Assembly: GCF_001613085.1 (NCBI RefSeq)
Contig: NZ_BDBR01000002.1
Location: forward strand, 124,001-188,000
Source: Nocardia salmonicida NBRC 13393
Lineage (GTDB): Bacteria; Actinomycetota; Actinomycetes; Mycobacteriales; Mycobacteriaceae
Length of the DNA stretch: 64,000 nucleotides
Direction: 5' to 3'
Part shown: positions 1 to 9,467 of the stretch, piece by piece
Numbering within the stretch: position 1 is the stretch's first letter
How the letters are laid out: every line of letters begins with the position of its first letter
Notes under the pieces: model-generated
What the model saw: only the letters and a program-made list of their open reading frames with translations
Database searches by the model: none
What the model was told of the DNA's origin: nothing
Made by a program: the position numbers and the translations under genes

Positions 1-29
1 CACAAGATGCGCATGGCAATATTCGATAG

Positions 30-1487
30 CTACATTTGCGCCCATACCGTCTTGGTCTGCAGGTAGGCCTCGAGCCCCGCCTTGCCTGCTTCGTAGCCCC
101 AGCCCGACTGCTTGTAGCCGCCGAAGGGCATGGAGTGGTCGAACACCATCTGGCAGTTCAACGAGACGGTGCCGGCTTGCAGCTGTTTGGCCAGTCGATG
201 GCCACGGCCGAGGTCCTTGGTCCAGACGGTGGCGGCCAGGCCGTAGGTGCTGTCGTTGGCCATCGCGACGACCTCCTCTTCGGTGTCGAAAGGCAGGATC
301 GTGACGATCGGGCCGAAGATCTCCTCGCGGTAGAGGCGGCTGGTGGCGGGGTCGACACCGGTGGCCACGGTGGGGTGCACGAAGTACCCGGTTCGATCGA
401 GACGCTGACCGCCGGCCACGAACTCGACGCCCTCGGATTTGCCCTGATCGACATAACCCAATACCCGAGTGAGCTGCTTGGCGCTGATCAGCGGGCCTGC
501 CATGGTGCCCTCTTCCTTGGGCCCACCCATCTTCATGTTGTCGGCCAGGTTCGCGATGCCCGCCACGACCTTTTCGTAGGAGCCGCGCTGCACGAAGACG
601 CGCGAACCGCACACACACGCCTGGCCCGAATGTACGAAGGCGCCGAATCCGGCCATCATGATCGCCATATCGAGATCGGCGTCGTCGAAGATCAGCACCG
701 GTGATTTGCCGCCGAGTTCGAGGGTGATCTTGTTGAGGTTGCTCGCCGCCGAGGCTTGCACGATCGCCCGGCCGACTTCGGTGGAGCCGGTGAAGGCGAC
801 CTTGTCCACGTCCGGGTGCGCGGTGATCGCCGCGCCGGTGGTGTGTCCGTGGCCGTTGACCAGATTGACCACGCCCTCCGGTACGCCGGCCTGGGCCAGG
901 AGCCGGTCGAGTACCAGCGCCGAAAGAGGAGTCTCCTCGGCGGGTTTCACCACGCTGCTGCACCCGGCCGCGAGGGAGGGAGCGACCTTGGCGCAGTAGT
1001 TGAAGACCGGCCCGTTCCACGGGAAGATCAGCCCCACGACATCGTAGGGCTCCTTGAGGGTGTAGCCGTGCTGTCGCGATTCCACGCCGGTGAGCCCGCC
1101 GGCGTTCACGTCGTGAGCGATGCCGTCGATCTTGGTGCACCAACCGGCGTAGTAGCGGAACCATTCCGAACCGATGCCAACGGTGAGCGCGGCCTGGTTC
1201 TGTGGGATTCCGGCGTTGGCCGATTCGAGGTCGGCCAGCAACTCGGTGTTCTCGTCGATCAGATCCGCGACGCGCCAGAGGATCTTGGCCTTCTCGCTGC
1301 CCGCCAGGTTCTTCCAGATGCCGGATTTCGACGCCGCTTTCGCCCGTGCGACGGCGTCGTCGACGGCTTCGGCGCCGCCGTCGGTGAATTCGGTGAGCTG
1401 TTCCTCGGTGACGGGATCGACGACGGGGATCGCGTCTCCGGTGCCCGGTCGGTTGCGGATTTCGTCCAGCACATTCTGCACGGTCAT
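30..1487 (-). CDS. Aldehyde dehydrogenase, NAD(P)-dependent
   Basis: This 485-residue protein has the full length and motif order of the aldehyde dehydrogenase superfamily, which oxidises aldehydes to acids with NAD(P)+. Visible landmarks are the PWN motif near residue 158, the Rossmann segment FTGSTEVG near 232, the general-base Glu257 in LELGGK and the nucleophile Cys291 in SGQACVCG. The ATG start has a good GAGGAG ribosome site a few bases upstream. The gene lies 137 bases downstream of a lacI-type gene on the same strand, and that gap holds a LacI-type palindrome, so it is probably controlled by that regulator rather than only by read-through from the mce operon. The substrate is not predictable from sequence; a degradation intermediate of the imported compound is an inference from context. 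Confidence 0.9.
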   Translation of the reverse strand: MTVQNVLDEIRNRPGTGDAIPVVDPVTEEQLTEFTDGGAEAVDDAVARAKAASKSGIWKNLAGSEKAKILWRVADLIDENTELLADLESANAGIPQNQAALTVGIGSEWFRYYAGWCTKIDGIAHDVNAGGLTGVESRQHGYTLKEPYDVVGLIFPWNGPVFNYCAKVAPSLAAGCSSVVKPAEETPLSALVLDRLLAQAGVPEGVVNLVNGHGHTTGAAITAHPDVDKVAFTGSTEVGRAIVQASAASNLNKITLELGGKSPVLIFDDADLDMAIMMAGFGAFVHSGQACVCGSRVFVQRGSYEKVVAGIANLADNMKMGGPKEEGTMAGPLISAKQLTRVLGYVDQGKSEGVEFVAGGQRLDRTGYFVHPTVATGVDPATSRLYREEIFGPIVTILPFDTEEEVVAMANDSTYGLAATVWTKDLGRGHRLAKQLQAGTVSLNCQMVFDHSMPFGGYKQSGWGYEAGKAGLEAYLQTKTVWAQM

Positions 1488-1561
1488 GGTGTAGCTCCTC
1501 GCGTGTCAGCGGTGTTCTCGAGCGCAACGGATTCGGTACGCGCAATCCACCGTCGTCGTTA

Positions 1562-1577
1562 GGTTAAGCGCATAACC
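1562..1577. promoter_or_regulatory. Candidate LacI-family operator
   Basis: The 16-mer GGTTAAGCGCATAACC has GGTTA/TAACC arms around a central GCGC. It is symmetric at 14 of 16 positions, the usual shape of LacI/GalR operators with a central CG step. It lies between the lacI-type gene and the aldehyde dehydrogenase start, about 75 bases upstream of the latter, where a repressor would block its promoter. Confidence 0.6.
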
Positions 1578-1624
1578 ATCGGGGTGTCCAGACCCCGAAC
1601 GGCCTCTGGTGAGGAACCGGGAAG

Positions 1625-2632
1625 CTAGGTTGAAGCCCGCACGATCAGGTGGGCGACATCGGTCGGCTGGGGAGCGGGCGGTGCCGGATATCCCAGTTCG
1701 GTGAGGACAGCGGCGATCGCGGCGTCGGCGACCGCGGCGGGGTTGTACTCCACCGTGGTCAGCGGCGGATCACACAGCGCCCCCATGGGATTGGCGTCGA
1801 TGCCGATCACGGCGAGGTCGTGCGGGCAGCGCAAACCCGCCTCCCGGAGACCGTGCAACACCAGACCCGCGATCTCGTCGCTCTGCGCGCAGACCGCGCT
1901 CACCCCGTCGCGCACCCAGCCGGTGACCACCTCGGCCGCATTGCTCGCGGTGACCTCGTCCACCGTGATCGGCGGCAGGTCGTGCGCGCGCGCGGCGTCG
2001 ACGATTCCCTGGAGCCAATAGTCGCCGAGGGCACGCCATTTGGCGACGTCGGTGCGCCCGAACGCGATCCTGCGGTGCCCCCGCGAGACCAGGTGATCGA
2101 CGCGCAACGCCCCGACGGTGAGCAAAGGGTCGCCGAGCGCGGGCAGCAGCCCGATCTCGATCAGGGGCACCTTCGCGGCCTGCACCTTGGCGCGTGCGTC
2201 ACTGCTCAACGGGAACAGGCTCACTACCGCGATCGGATCGAGATTGTCGATCGCGTCGATGACTCGCTCGTGGTCCTCGGTCTCGAAGATCTGCACCTGG
2301 AGCAAACCGTGCTGTGCCAGTGCGGTGGCCATCAGGCTGCCCGCCTGAATCGGCATGTCGCCCACCGCGACCCGTGGCAGCACGGAGAGCACCACCCCGC
2401 TCCCGCCACGCGCGAGGTTGCGCGCGGCGACATTGGGGCGATAGCCGAGTTGTCCTGCGGCACGGTAGACCGCTTCTCTGGTGCGTGCGGAGATCCGTTT
2501 GCCCGCGGAGTTGTTCAGGACGTAGCTGACGGTCGCGGTCGACACGTTCGCCAGCCGGGCGACGTCGGCGTGGGTGGGCCGCGCGCTTTTCCCGACGTTC
2601 GTCGCGTCACGATCGGGAGCGGGAGCGGCCAT
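1625..2632 (-). CDS. LacI-family transcriptional regulator
   Basis: The 335-residue protein has an N-terminal LacI helix-turn-helix at about residues 20-45 (ADVARLANVSTATVSYVLN), the hinge region RPNVAARNLA, and a periplasmic-binding-protein-like effector domain to the C-terminus. This is standard LacI/GalR length and order. About 18 residues before the HTH are a disordered lead. The gene begins only 18 bases after mceF and is probably co-transcribed with the mce operon, while a matching palindrome lies just downstream of it ahead of the aldehyde dehydrogenase. Whether the ligand is a sugar or another molecule cannot be read from the sequence. Confidence 0.9.
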   Translation of the reverse strand: MAAPAPDRDATNVGKSARPTHADVARLANVSTATVSYVLNNSAGKRISARTREAVYRAAGQLGYRPNVAARNLARGGSGVVLSVLPRVAVGDMPIQAGSLMATALAQHGLLQVQIFETEDHERVIDAIDNLDPIAVVSLFPLSSDARAKVQAAKVPLIEIGLLPALGDPLLTVGALRVDHLVSRGHRRIAFGRTDVAKWRALGDYWLQGIVDAARAHDLPPITVDEVTASNAAEVVTGWVRDGVSAVCAQSDEIAGLVLHGLREAGLRCPHDLAVIGIDANPMGALCDPPLTTVEYNPAAVADAAIAAVLTELGYPAPPAPQPTDVAHLIVRAST

Positions 2633-2650
2633 GGACTCATGATGGCACCG

Positions 2651-3913
2651 TCACCGCGGACCCGGCGTGTAGGGGCCGCCGTACGGAGTGGGAACGGTCT
2701 GCGGTCCCACCGGGGCAGGCTCGGCGGTCTGCAGGGGGTCGGCGGGCGGTGCGCCGGGAACGGGGTCGTTCGGCGGGCGCGGAGCGTTGCGCGCGCCGCG
2801 CGGCATGAGGGTGGGATCCGGGTCGGTGCAGTCCGCGTTGACGTAGGGCTGCGCGTAGTCGGGCACGGAGCCGGGCCGCCGCGGCACGTTGTAGTCGCAG
2901 GCGTAGCGGGGGTAGATGCTGGCCAGTGCCCAGACTCCGCCGTCGTGGAACGCCGAGGCCACCGCGTCGAGAGCCGATCCGGCGCGTTGGCGGGGAAAGA
3001 AGAACTCGTCGAGTGCGGGGATCCGGGAGTAGGCGACCTGCGAGACAGTGACGAGGTTGCCCAGCAACTGCACCATCGTCGGAGAGTTCTGCGCGAGGAT
3101 GGTGTCGAGCTCGGTCAGCATCGGCGGTGTCTGCGCGAGCAGCTGTTCGTAGCCGCCGGTCATCGACGCCGTGCCGCCGAGTACGCCCGCGAGATTCGCC
3201 GATGTCGACCGCAGCGCGGTGCGCCCGTCGTGCAGGGTCGCGACCACGACTCGGCTGTTGCGCAGCAGGTTCACGGTGTTCGGCAGCACGGTGTCGAGCG
3301 TGGAGATGAGGAACGTGCCACCGTCGATGATCGCCGCCAGTTTGTCGGGGCCCGCCGGACCGACGCCCAGTTCCCGCGAGATGGTCGCGAGCCGGTCAGG
3401 ATCGATCTGGGCGAGGGTGCCGCTGAGGCTTTGCAGCATGTCCGACATCGGTACCGGGGTGGAGGTGCGGTCGGCGGTGACCAGCGCGCCGTCGCTCAGA
3501 TAAGGACCCTCGTTGCTCGCGGGCAGGAAATCGAGATACTGCTCGCCGGCCGCCGACAGCGCCGCGGCGCGCACCTGCCCCGACACCGAGATCCGGACAT
3601 CTTCGTCGATGGCGGCGACGGCGACCACCTTCTCGTCCACCACCTGAACCGAATCGACGCGCCCGACGCGCACACCACGCACGGTGACTTCCTGGCCGGG
3701 CAGCAACCCGCCCGACTGAGCGAGTTCGACTCGCACGCGATACGGGTGATCGAGTGGATCGACGCCGAAGGTGGACAGCACCAGGTGCGAACAGGCGCCG
3801 GTGAGAACGACGAGTAGTCCGAGTAGCGAGACCACGGACCGATGCCGATGCGCGGCGCGGACGACCTCGACGAGTGCGCGGGCGGGTGGTTCGATCATGC
3901 TCCGCGGGGTCAT
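2651..3913 (-). CDS. mceF: MCE-family protein, MceF position
   Basis: Sixth and last mce gene of the operon; 420 residues. An N-terminal membrane anchor at about residues 28-50 precedes an MCE/MlaD domain at about 58-135 (ALSAAGEQYLDFLP near its end), followed by a long helical region expected to form the lipid-conducting tube. The C-terminal 80 residues are proline-rich (PPNDPVPGAPPADP region), common in the last Mce protein. It overlaps mceE by four bases. The family works with YrbE permeases to import lipids or sterols across the mycomembrane; the substrate of this copy is unknown. Confidence 0.9.
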   Translation of the reverse strand: MTPRSMIEPPARALVEVVRAAHRHRSVVSLLGLLVVLTGACSHLVLSTFGVDPLDHPYRVRVELAQSGGLLPGQEVTVRGVRVGRVDSVQVVDEKVVAVAAIDEDVRISVSGQVRAAALSAAGEQYLDFLPASNEGPYLSDGALVTADRTSTPVPMSDMLQSLSGTLAQIDPDRLATISRELGVGPAGPDKLAAIIDGGTFLISTLDTVLPNTVNLLRNSRVVVATLHDGRTALRSTSANLAGVLGGTASMTGGYEQLLAQTPPMLTELDTILAQNSPTMVQLLGNLVTVSQVAYSRIPALDEFFFPRQRAGSALDAVASAFHDGGVWALASIYPRYACDYNVPRRPGSVPDYAQPYVNADCTDPDPTLMPRGARNAPRPPNDPVPGAPPADPLQTAEPAPVGPQTVPTPYGGPYTPGPR

Positions 3914-5010
3914 CGTGGTACTCCTGTCAGCCGACCGCCCAGCCGATCGATCATGTGTTGGAGCGAACCGACGAACGCGGTCCAGTCGGTGATATCGGGA
4001 GCCCTGCCGCCAGGCCCGCCCGGATTCGCGGGATCGGGAATCGCCAGCTGGGTGACGTCGACCGCCACGTGCCCGTTGGGGCCACTGATCATCTTGAGCA
4101 CGATCTTGATCATGTCGTTCACCGTGTCGAGGTCGGCCTCGGGATTGAGGGCCGCGGCGTTGAGTCCGGCGGCCAATTGGTTGATGTTGGCGGCCATGCT
4201 CGTGGTGTTGGTGCCGGCGACACTGGGGAACCGGGCCAGCTGGGTGGCGATCGTGTGCACGCGATCCACCAGCGTGATCACCGAGTCGGTGTTCTCGGCG
4301 AGGACTTCGATGGCTGGTCCGGCCGCGGCGACGGTGTCGGCGAGCGTGGTCTGCTGGGCGGCCACGGTCCCGCTGAGGTCGGCCGCGGCGTGCAGCACGC
4401 CGTTGATCTGGTCGGTGCGGTCGGCGAGGCTGCCCAGCAGTGCTCGGGTCTCGTCGAGCAGCGCGGCGAGCCGGTCGCCGCGGCCCCCGACGTGGTCGCT
4501 GAGCGCGGCGACGACCGTGGTGAGGTATTGGATCGTGCCGCCGTTGACGAGAAGCGATGCGCGAGTGAGCATTTCCTCGATCGTCGAGGCCGCCGAGGTC
4601 GACTCCAGCGCGATCGCGCCGCCGTCGCCGAGCATGGCGGCGCCGGGCTCGACGATCGGCGGCGGCTTCACCGCCACGAAGACATCGCCCATCGGTGTGG
4701 CAGATCGCAACTGGGCCGACGTGCCGACGGGCAGCCGTACCGACGAGGTGATGCGTAGCGTCACCTCAGCCGTGTAGTCGCGGGCGGACATCGACTCGAC
4801 CTGGCCGATGTCGGCGCCGTTGAGCGTGACCTTCGCCTTGACAGGAAGGTTGAGGGCGTTCGAGAAGGTGGCGGTGAGTGTGTAGGTGTCCCCACCGAGC
4901 CCCGGTGCGGGCAGCGGCAATTGGTCGAGCCCCACGGCACATCCGGTGGCCGACAAGGTGAGTGCGGCGGCGATCCCGAGCCTGAGCACTGTCCGGTTCC
5001 GAGGTGTCAT
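3910..5010 (-). CDS. mceE: MCE-family lipoprotein, MceE position
   Basis: The 366-residue protein starts with a lipoprotein signal peptide ending in ATGC, so the mature protein would be lipidated at about Cys24. An MCE domain (about residues 40-115, TYTLTATFSNALNLPVKAKV at its start) and a long helical region follow. In mce operons the fifth mce gene typically encodes the lipoprotein (LprK-type), which matches its position here. It overlaps both neighbours by four bases, so translation is coupled across the operon. Confidence 0.9.
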   Translation of the reverse strand: MTPRNRTVLRLGIAAALTLSATGCAVGLDQLPLPAPGLGGDTYTLTATFSNALNLPVKAKVTLNGADIGQVESMSARDYTAEVTLRITSSVRLPVGTSAQLRSATPMGDVFVAVKPPPIVEPGAAMLGDGGAIALESTSAASTIEEMLTRASLLVNGGTIQYLTTVVAALSDHVGGRGDRLAALLDETRALLGSLADRTDQINGVLHAAADLSGTVAAQQTTLADTVAAAGPAIEVLAENTDSVITLVDRVHTIATQLARFPSVAGTNTTSMAANINQLAAGLNAAALNPEADLDTVNDMIKIVLKMISGPNGHVAVDVTQLAIPDPANPGGPGGRAPDITDWTAFVGSLQHMIDRLGGRLTGVPR

Positions 5011-6110
5011 CGACCGCTCCTTCCCGCGATTCCCGCCAGGATGGCGGTGATACCGAAATCCGGTCCCATGTCGCGCATGGTGCCGGTGGCGCAGCCGTGG
5101 TTCTGCAGTTGCAGCAGATTGCAGACCTCCTTGACCATTTGGCCGTCGAGCAGCAGCCGGTTGACGTCCACACCGGCGCGTAGCGCGCGGACATTCGGGT
5201 CGACGGAGTTGTAGGCGTTGTCGACGACCATCGGGAACACGTCGAGGAACTGGGCGAGGTTGTAGTCGTAGGCCGCCAGGGAACCGGTCACGGTGTTCGC
5301 GTTGGTGACGAGGCCGGAGATAGTGCCCTGGTGGCGCCGGAGCAGCTCGGTGACCTGGCCGATGATCCGGTTCAGCGCCGCGCCGGTCGAGCCGGTTCCC
5401 AGCTGTTGATCGGCCAGGAAATCGCTGAGTTGCGCTACGGCACCGCCGAATTCGCGCAGCGTCTGATCATTGCGCGCCGCCGCCGCGGTCAGCTCGTCGA
5501 GGTTGGTGACGACGGTGGTGATCGCATCGCGCGTGGCGGTCCCGTTGTCCGCACCCAGTCGCAGCGCACGGGAGAGCTCACCGAGCGCGGCCCGCATGTC
5601 GTCGCCGTTGCCTCGGGTCGCGGCGGACCCCAGGCCGATCAGGTCGGCGACCGGGCCGGCACCGTTGCCGTCACCACCCAGTGAGGTGGACAACTTCTGC
5701 GCCATCGACAGCAGGGCATCGAACTCGACCGGCGACTTCGTCCGCGCCGGATCGAGCACCGCGCCCGAGGGCAAGGTCGGCCCACCGCGATAGACCGGGG
5801 TGAGTTCGATGTGGCGGTCGGTGAGCAACGAGTCCGAGATCGTCACCGCCTGCACATCGGCGGGCAGCTGGATCGAGCTGTCGATTCGCATCTCGACTTC
5901 GACCTCGGTGCCGTGGGCCTCGATCCGAACGATGCGCCCGACGCGCATTCCGAGCACTGAGACCGGGTTGCCCTCGTACAGGCCGTTGGCATTGGCGAAT
6001 TCGGCGGTGATGGTGGTGGTTCCCGTGTCGGACCCGACCGAGCAGCTGGTCAGGCAGGCGGCGGTTACCACGATCGCGGCCAGTTTCAGGCTGGACAGCA
6101 GTGTGTTCAT
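5007..6110 (-). CDS. mceD: MCE-family protein with lipobox, MceD position
   Basis: The ATG at 6110 is chosen because it overlaps the mceC stop as ATGA and is followed directly by a signal peptide; an upstream in-frame ATG at 6176 would add a charged, unnatural leader. The resulting 367-residue protein has a hydrophobic N-terminus ending in LTSC, a good lipobox with Cys at about residue 23. The MCE domain covers about residues 33-110 and a helical region follows. A second lipoprotein beside MceE is unusual, since the D protein is normally only membrane-anchored. Confidence 0.88.
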   Translation of the reverse strand: MNTLLSSLKLAAIVVTAACLTSCSVGSDTGTTTITAEFANANGLYEGNPVSVLGMRVGRIVRIEAHGTEVEVEMRIDSSIQLPADVQAVTISDSLLTDRHIELTPVYRGGPTLPSGAVLDPARTKSPVEFDALLSMAQKLSTSLGGDGNGAGPVADLIGLGSAATRGNGDDMRAALGELSRALRLGADNGTATRDAITTVVTNLDELTAAAARNDQTLREFGGAVAQLSDFLADQQLGTGSTGAALNRIIGQVTELLRRHQGTISGLVTNANTVTGSLAAYDYNLAQFLDVFPMVVDNAYNSVDPNVRALRAGVDVNRLLLDGQMVKEVCNLLQLQNHGCATGTMRDMGPDFGITAILAGIAGRSGR

Positions 6111-7177
6111 CGGCAGTCCTGGAGATAGGGGGCCCGGCCGGAATCGACGGCGACGGCACTCAACGCGCACATCCACGAGTCGACGAAAGCGCCGTCGGGG
6201 GCGTTGGCGTTCAGTTCCGCGCCGGTGCCGGTGGCATTGGCGAACATGCGCCAGGGGACCGGAAGGATCTGCAAGATACTGCGTAGCAGGTCGTCGTGGC
6301 CCGCCATCATCGCGGTCATGTCGCGCAGGTCGGTCAGCAGTTGTTCGATTTCGGCGTTCTCACCGACCACGATCGGTTCGAGCCGCTGGACCAGCGTGGT
6401 GGTCGCGGCGAGCAGTCGACGCAGCGCGTCCTGGCGGGCGAGGATCTGCCGCAGCACGGCGCCGCCCTGCCCCACCACCGAGCCGAGTTCGGCTTGCTGG
6501 GTACGGATCACGGTGCTGACCTGGTCGGTACTGGTGAGCAGGGTGCCGATCTGGTCGCGTCGGGTCGCGATGACATTCGACAGTGACCGGATGTCGCGCA
6601 GGATGCCAGGGACCAGCGACGGCAGGCCGTCGAGCCCCTGCGACAGCGATGTCATCGACGCGGCGATCTGGTCGGCGTCGAGTTCGTCGAAAGTGGTGGT
6701 CGCGTCCTGCAGGGCGGTCTCGAGGTCATAGGGAACGGTGGTCTGGGACAACGGAATCCGATCGTCGCGCAGTTCGCCGTTGCCGGACGAGCGCAACTCG
6801 ACATAGCGCGAGCCGAGCAGCGTGGTCAGTTTGATCGCGGCCGCGGCATCGGCGCCGAGGGCGACCTCGTCGTCGACCGACAAGCTCACCTCGACATGGT
6901 CGCCGGCGAGCCGGGTGCTGGTCACCGTGCCGACGGGAATGCCCGCCCACGTCACAGGGTCACCGGCGGCGATCCCCGCGGCCTGCGCGAAATCGGCCCG
7001 CACAGTGCGTGTGCCGAGGTGTAGCGAGTTGACCACGACCAGCACGAGCAACACCAGCACGACGGAGAGCACGGCGATGAGGCCGGTCCGAAGCGACCTG
7101 TCGGTGGCGATCGCGCCGGAACCGGCGGCGCCCGGGCGTGGCAACAGAGAGGAGAGGGCGCGCAGTGGATTCTTCAT
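6107..7177 (-). CDS. mceC: MCE-family protein, MceC position
   Basis: The 356-residue protein has one N-terminal transmembrane anchor at about residues 32-52, an MCE domain at about 57-130 (GIAAGDPVTWAGIPVGTV) and an extended helical C-terminal half. It is third in the six-gene mce series, four bases after mceB, and overlaps mceD by four bases. Its role is as one subunit of the hetero-hexameric Mce tube bound to the YrbEAB permease. Confidence 0.9.
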   Translation of the reverse strand: MKNPLRALSSLLPRPGAAGSGAIATDRSLRTGLIAVLSVVLVLLVLVVVNSLHLGTRTVRADFAQAAGIAAGDPVTWAGIPVGTVTSTRLAGDHVEVSLSVDDEVALGADAAAAIKLTTLLGSRYVELRSSGNGELRDDRIPLSQTTVPYDLETALQDATTTFDELDADQIAASMTSLSQGLDGLPSLVPGILRDIRSLSNVIATRRDQIGTLLTSTDQVSTVIRTQQAELGSVVGQGGAVLRQILARQDALRRLLAATTTLVQRLEPIVVGENAEIEQLLTDLRDMTAMMAGHDDLLRSILQILPVPWRMFANATGTGAELNANAPDGAFVDSWMCALSAVAVDSGRAPYLQDCR

Positions 7178-7181
7178 GGTC

Positions 7182-8219
7182 CTACCTACAGATCGCGGAG
7201 TGCTGGGGTCGGCCGGTCGGGGAGGCGGCGCCGAGGATCTGCGCGATCACGGGATCGATGCCCGGGATGATGCTGAAACTGATGTCGCAGACATAGGCGT
7301 TGACGAAAGAACCGGCGTCGGTGGCCCGGATCATGGACTGGAACAGCTGCGGGAGATTGAAGCCGAGGAACGCGAAACGTTCCTTGCCGTCGACGAAATG
7401 ACGCGCGAAGCCGGGTTCGCGATTCATGAACTCCGTCAGCGACGGGCCCGCGCCGTCGATGACAGCGGCGGCGTCGGAGACGACGGTGGAGATCTGCGCG
7501 GTCTGGTCCAGCAGTGTGTCGCGCCGGGTTTCGAGTGCGTCGAAGATCTTGCGGGTCTGGGTGAAAGTCGTCTGCAGCCCGGCGCTCTGCCCGGCTAACG
7601 TGGTCATCACCGCCGACAGGTTGTCGATCAGCGTGCCCAGGATCTGGTCGGGCCCGGCGAAGGACTGCACCAGGGTCGCGGTCTCGGTGATCAGCGCGGC
7701 GACCGCGCCGTCGTCGCCCTGAAGCGCTCGGATCAACGCGGAGGTCAGATTGTCGACGTCTGCCGGGTCGAGGGCGCTGAACAACGGCTGGAATCCGTTG
7801 AGCAGCCCCGACAGATCGAAGGACGGTTCGGTGCGATCGAGCGGGATCCGCGCGCCGGGCGCCATGGGCGTCGGATCGCCGGATTCGGCTCTGCTCAGCC
7901 CGAGGTAGCGCTGTCCGATCAGATTCTGATAGATGACCGAGGCGATGGTGTTGCCGTACACGGGCTGACCTCGCTGGATCCGGAAGTCGACCTCGGCGTT
8001 CGGGCCGAGGATGTCGATGGAGTCGACCCGGCCCACTTGTACTCCGGCGATCCGGACGTCGTCACCCACACGTAGTCCCGAGACATCGCTGAAGACAGCG
8101 GAATAGGAGTGCGTGTCGCCGCTGACGTCGCGTTGCAGAGTCACCCGGACCATCCAGATCAGCAGCGCGGAGACGAGCAGAAAGGCGGTCAGTCCGGCGA
8201 GGTCGCGTTTGTGTTTCAC
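7182..8219 (-). CDS. mceB: MCE-family protein, MceB position
   Basis: The GTG at 8219 is taken as the start because it overlaps the mceA stop (GTGA) and directly precedes the charged-then-hydrophobic anchor beginning KHKRDLAGLTAFLL. The longer in-frame reading is Arg-rich and overlaps mceA deeply. The protein is 345 residues: membrane anchor at about 8-28, MCE domain about 38-115 (SGLRVGDDVRIAGVQVGRV), then helices and a conserved Cys-containing C-terminal part. It is the second subunit of the Mce complex. Confidence 0.9.
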   Translation of the reverse strand: MKHKRDLAGLTAFLLVSALLIWMVRVTLQRDVSGDTHSYSAVFSDVSGLRVGDDVRIAGVQVGRVDSIDILGPNAEVDFRIQRGQPVYGNTIASVIYQNLIGQRYLGLSRAESGDPTPMAPGARIPLDRTEPSFDLSGLLNGFQPLFSALDPADVDNLTSALIRALQGDDGAVAALITETATLVQSFAGPDQILGTLIDNLSAVMTTLAGQSAGLQTTFTQTRKIFDALETRRDTLLDQTAQISTVVSDAAAVIDGAGPSLTEFMNREPGFARHFVDGKERFAFLGFNLPQLFQSMIRATDAGSFVNAYVCDISFSIIPGIDPVIAQILGAASPTGRPQHSAICR

Positions 8220-9463
8220 CGTGGTTCTCCGGCGGCTGGTGGGGCGGGCACGGTCAGACCGAACAGCTCGGCGAGGCCGGCGGCTTCCTGTGGCAGACCG
8301 AGGCTTTCGGCCAGAATGTCGCGCTGGTCGAGCGTGTTCACCGGTTGGTCGGCGGCGCCGATGACCGGTGGGCCCGCGGCGGGTCCGTTCTCGCAACTCG
8401 CACCAGCGAGTTCTCCGTAGCGCGGACAGTCGGTCCGGGTGTATTGCTTGTGCGGAGTGAGTTCGACGATCACTTTGGCGGTGCCGGTCTGGGTGTCGGG
8501 TTGCCAGAAGTCGTGCGCGAACACGTGCGCGATCCGGGTTTGCGAGGTCGTCATCTGGACGAAGTTGCCGCTGCCCGCGGCGAGAATCTGTAGCACGGGG
8601 CCCAGCCTGGAGTTGAGGTCGATGATGGTCTCGGTGCGGTTGTTCAGCGCGGTGCCGACCGTTTCGGTGGTCGCGATGCCGCCGGTGAGCAGTTCGGTCA
8701 AGCGGACTCGCTGCTCGGCGACGCTGTGCATCGGCCCGACCGCGCTGTGTAGCGCGGCGAGCAGATCGGGTGCCGATTCCTGCAGTCCGTGCACAGCCTC
8801 CGAGAGTCCGGTGAGCAGCGCGGGGGAGTCGTCGTCGCCCGACAATTCGCCCTGGTAGGCCCGCACGATGCGCGCGAGCTGGGCGGCCGCTGCCATCGCG
8901 TCCGCGCCGCGGCCACGGGTCGCCCGTTCAACGGTCTCCAAGATCCCGACGGTGGGATCGGCGTCGGGGCGTCCCACGGCGTCGACGATGCGGCTCAACG
9001 CGGTGAGCGAGGTCTGCAACTGCACGCTGGCCTTGCTGTGGTCCTCCGGTATCGACGCTCCTGACCTCAGCGCGGGGCCCGGTCCGTTGTCGATGAGCTG
9101 GACCGAGGGCACCGCGAACACGTTGCTGGGGACGACGCGCGCCGTCACCGTCGCCGGAATCGCGGCGGCGTGCGAGGGGATCAGTTCGATGTGAACCTTG
9201 TTGGGGTGGCTGCCGTCCGAGGCAACCACGTCCTGCACACTCCCGACCAGCACGCCGTGATATTTGACATCGGATCGTTTCGGCAACCCGTCGCCCACGT
9301 CGACGAGCATCGCGGTCACCGCGACCGTCTCCGCGAACGCGCCTTCCGAGCGGGCGACCATCGCCGCGACGGTGGCGACGACGACGGTCAGCGCGGCCAT
9401 CCCGCGCACGAACAACTTGGTATTGCTCAGGTGCCTGTCGTCGGATTCGAACACTATCGACAT
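8216..9463 (-). CDS. mceA: MCE-family protein, MceA position
   Basis: The first mce gene after the permeases encodes about 415 residues with an N-terminal anchor at about 18-38, an MCE domain at about 47-120 (DGLPKRSDVKYHGVLVGSV) and a long helical region. A GTG at 9475, overlapping the yrbEB end by eight bases, is a possible alternative start; neither has a strong ribosome site, and the ATG at 9463 is kept as the simpler choice. By position it is the MceA subunit. Confidence 0.88.
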   Translation of the reverse strand: MSIVFESDDRHLSNTKLFVRGMAALTVVVATVAAMVARSEGAFAETVAVTAMLVDVGDGLPKRSDVKYHGVLVGSVQDVVASDGSHPNKVHIELIPSHAAAIPATVTARVVPSNVFAVPSVQLIDNGPGPALRSGASIPEDHSKASVQLQTSLTALSRIVDAVGRPDADPTVGILETVERATRGRGADAMAAAAQLARIVRAYQGELSGDDDSPALLTGLSEAVHGLQESAPDLLAALHSAVGPMHSVAEQRVRLTELLTGGIATTETVGTALNNRTETIIDLNSRLGPVLQILAAGSGNFVQMTTSQTRIAHVFAHDFWQPDTQTGTAKVIVELTPHKQYTRTDCPRYGELAGASCENGPAAGPPVIGAADQPVNTLDQRDILAESLGLPQEAAGLAELFGLTVPAPPAAGEPR

Positions 9464-9467
9464 CGCA

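Noticed and set aside
1649..3817. Long open reading frame of 722 codons on the plus strand
   Set aside because: It is antisense to lacI and mceF, Arg/Gly/His-rich and without family features, as expected for codon-position shadowing in GC-rich DNA.
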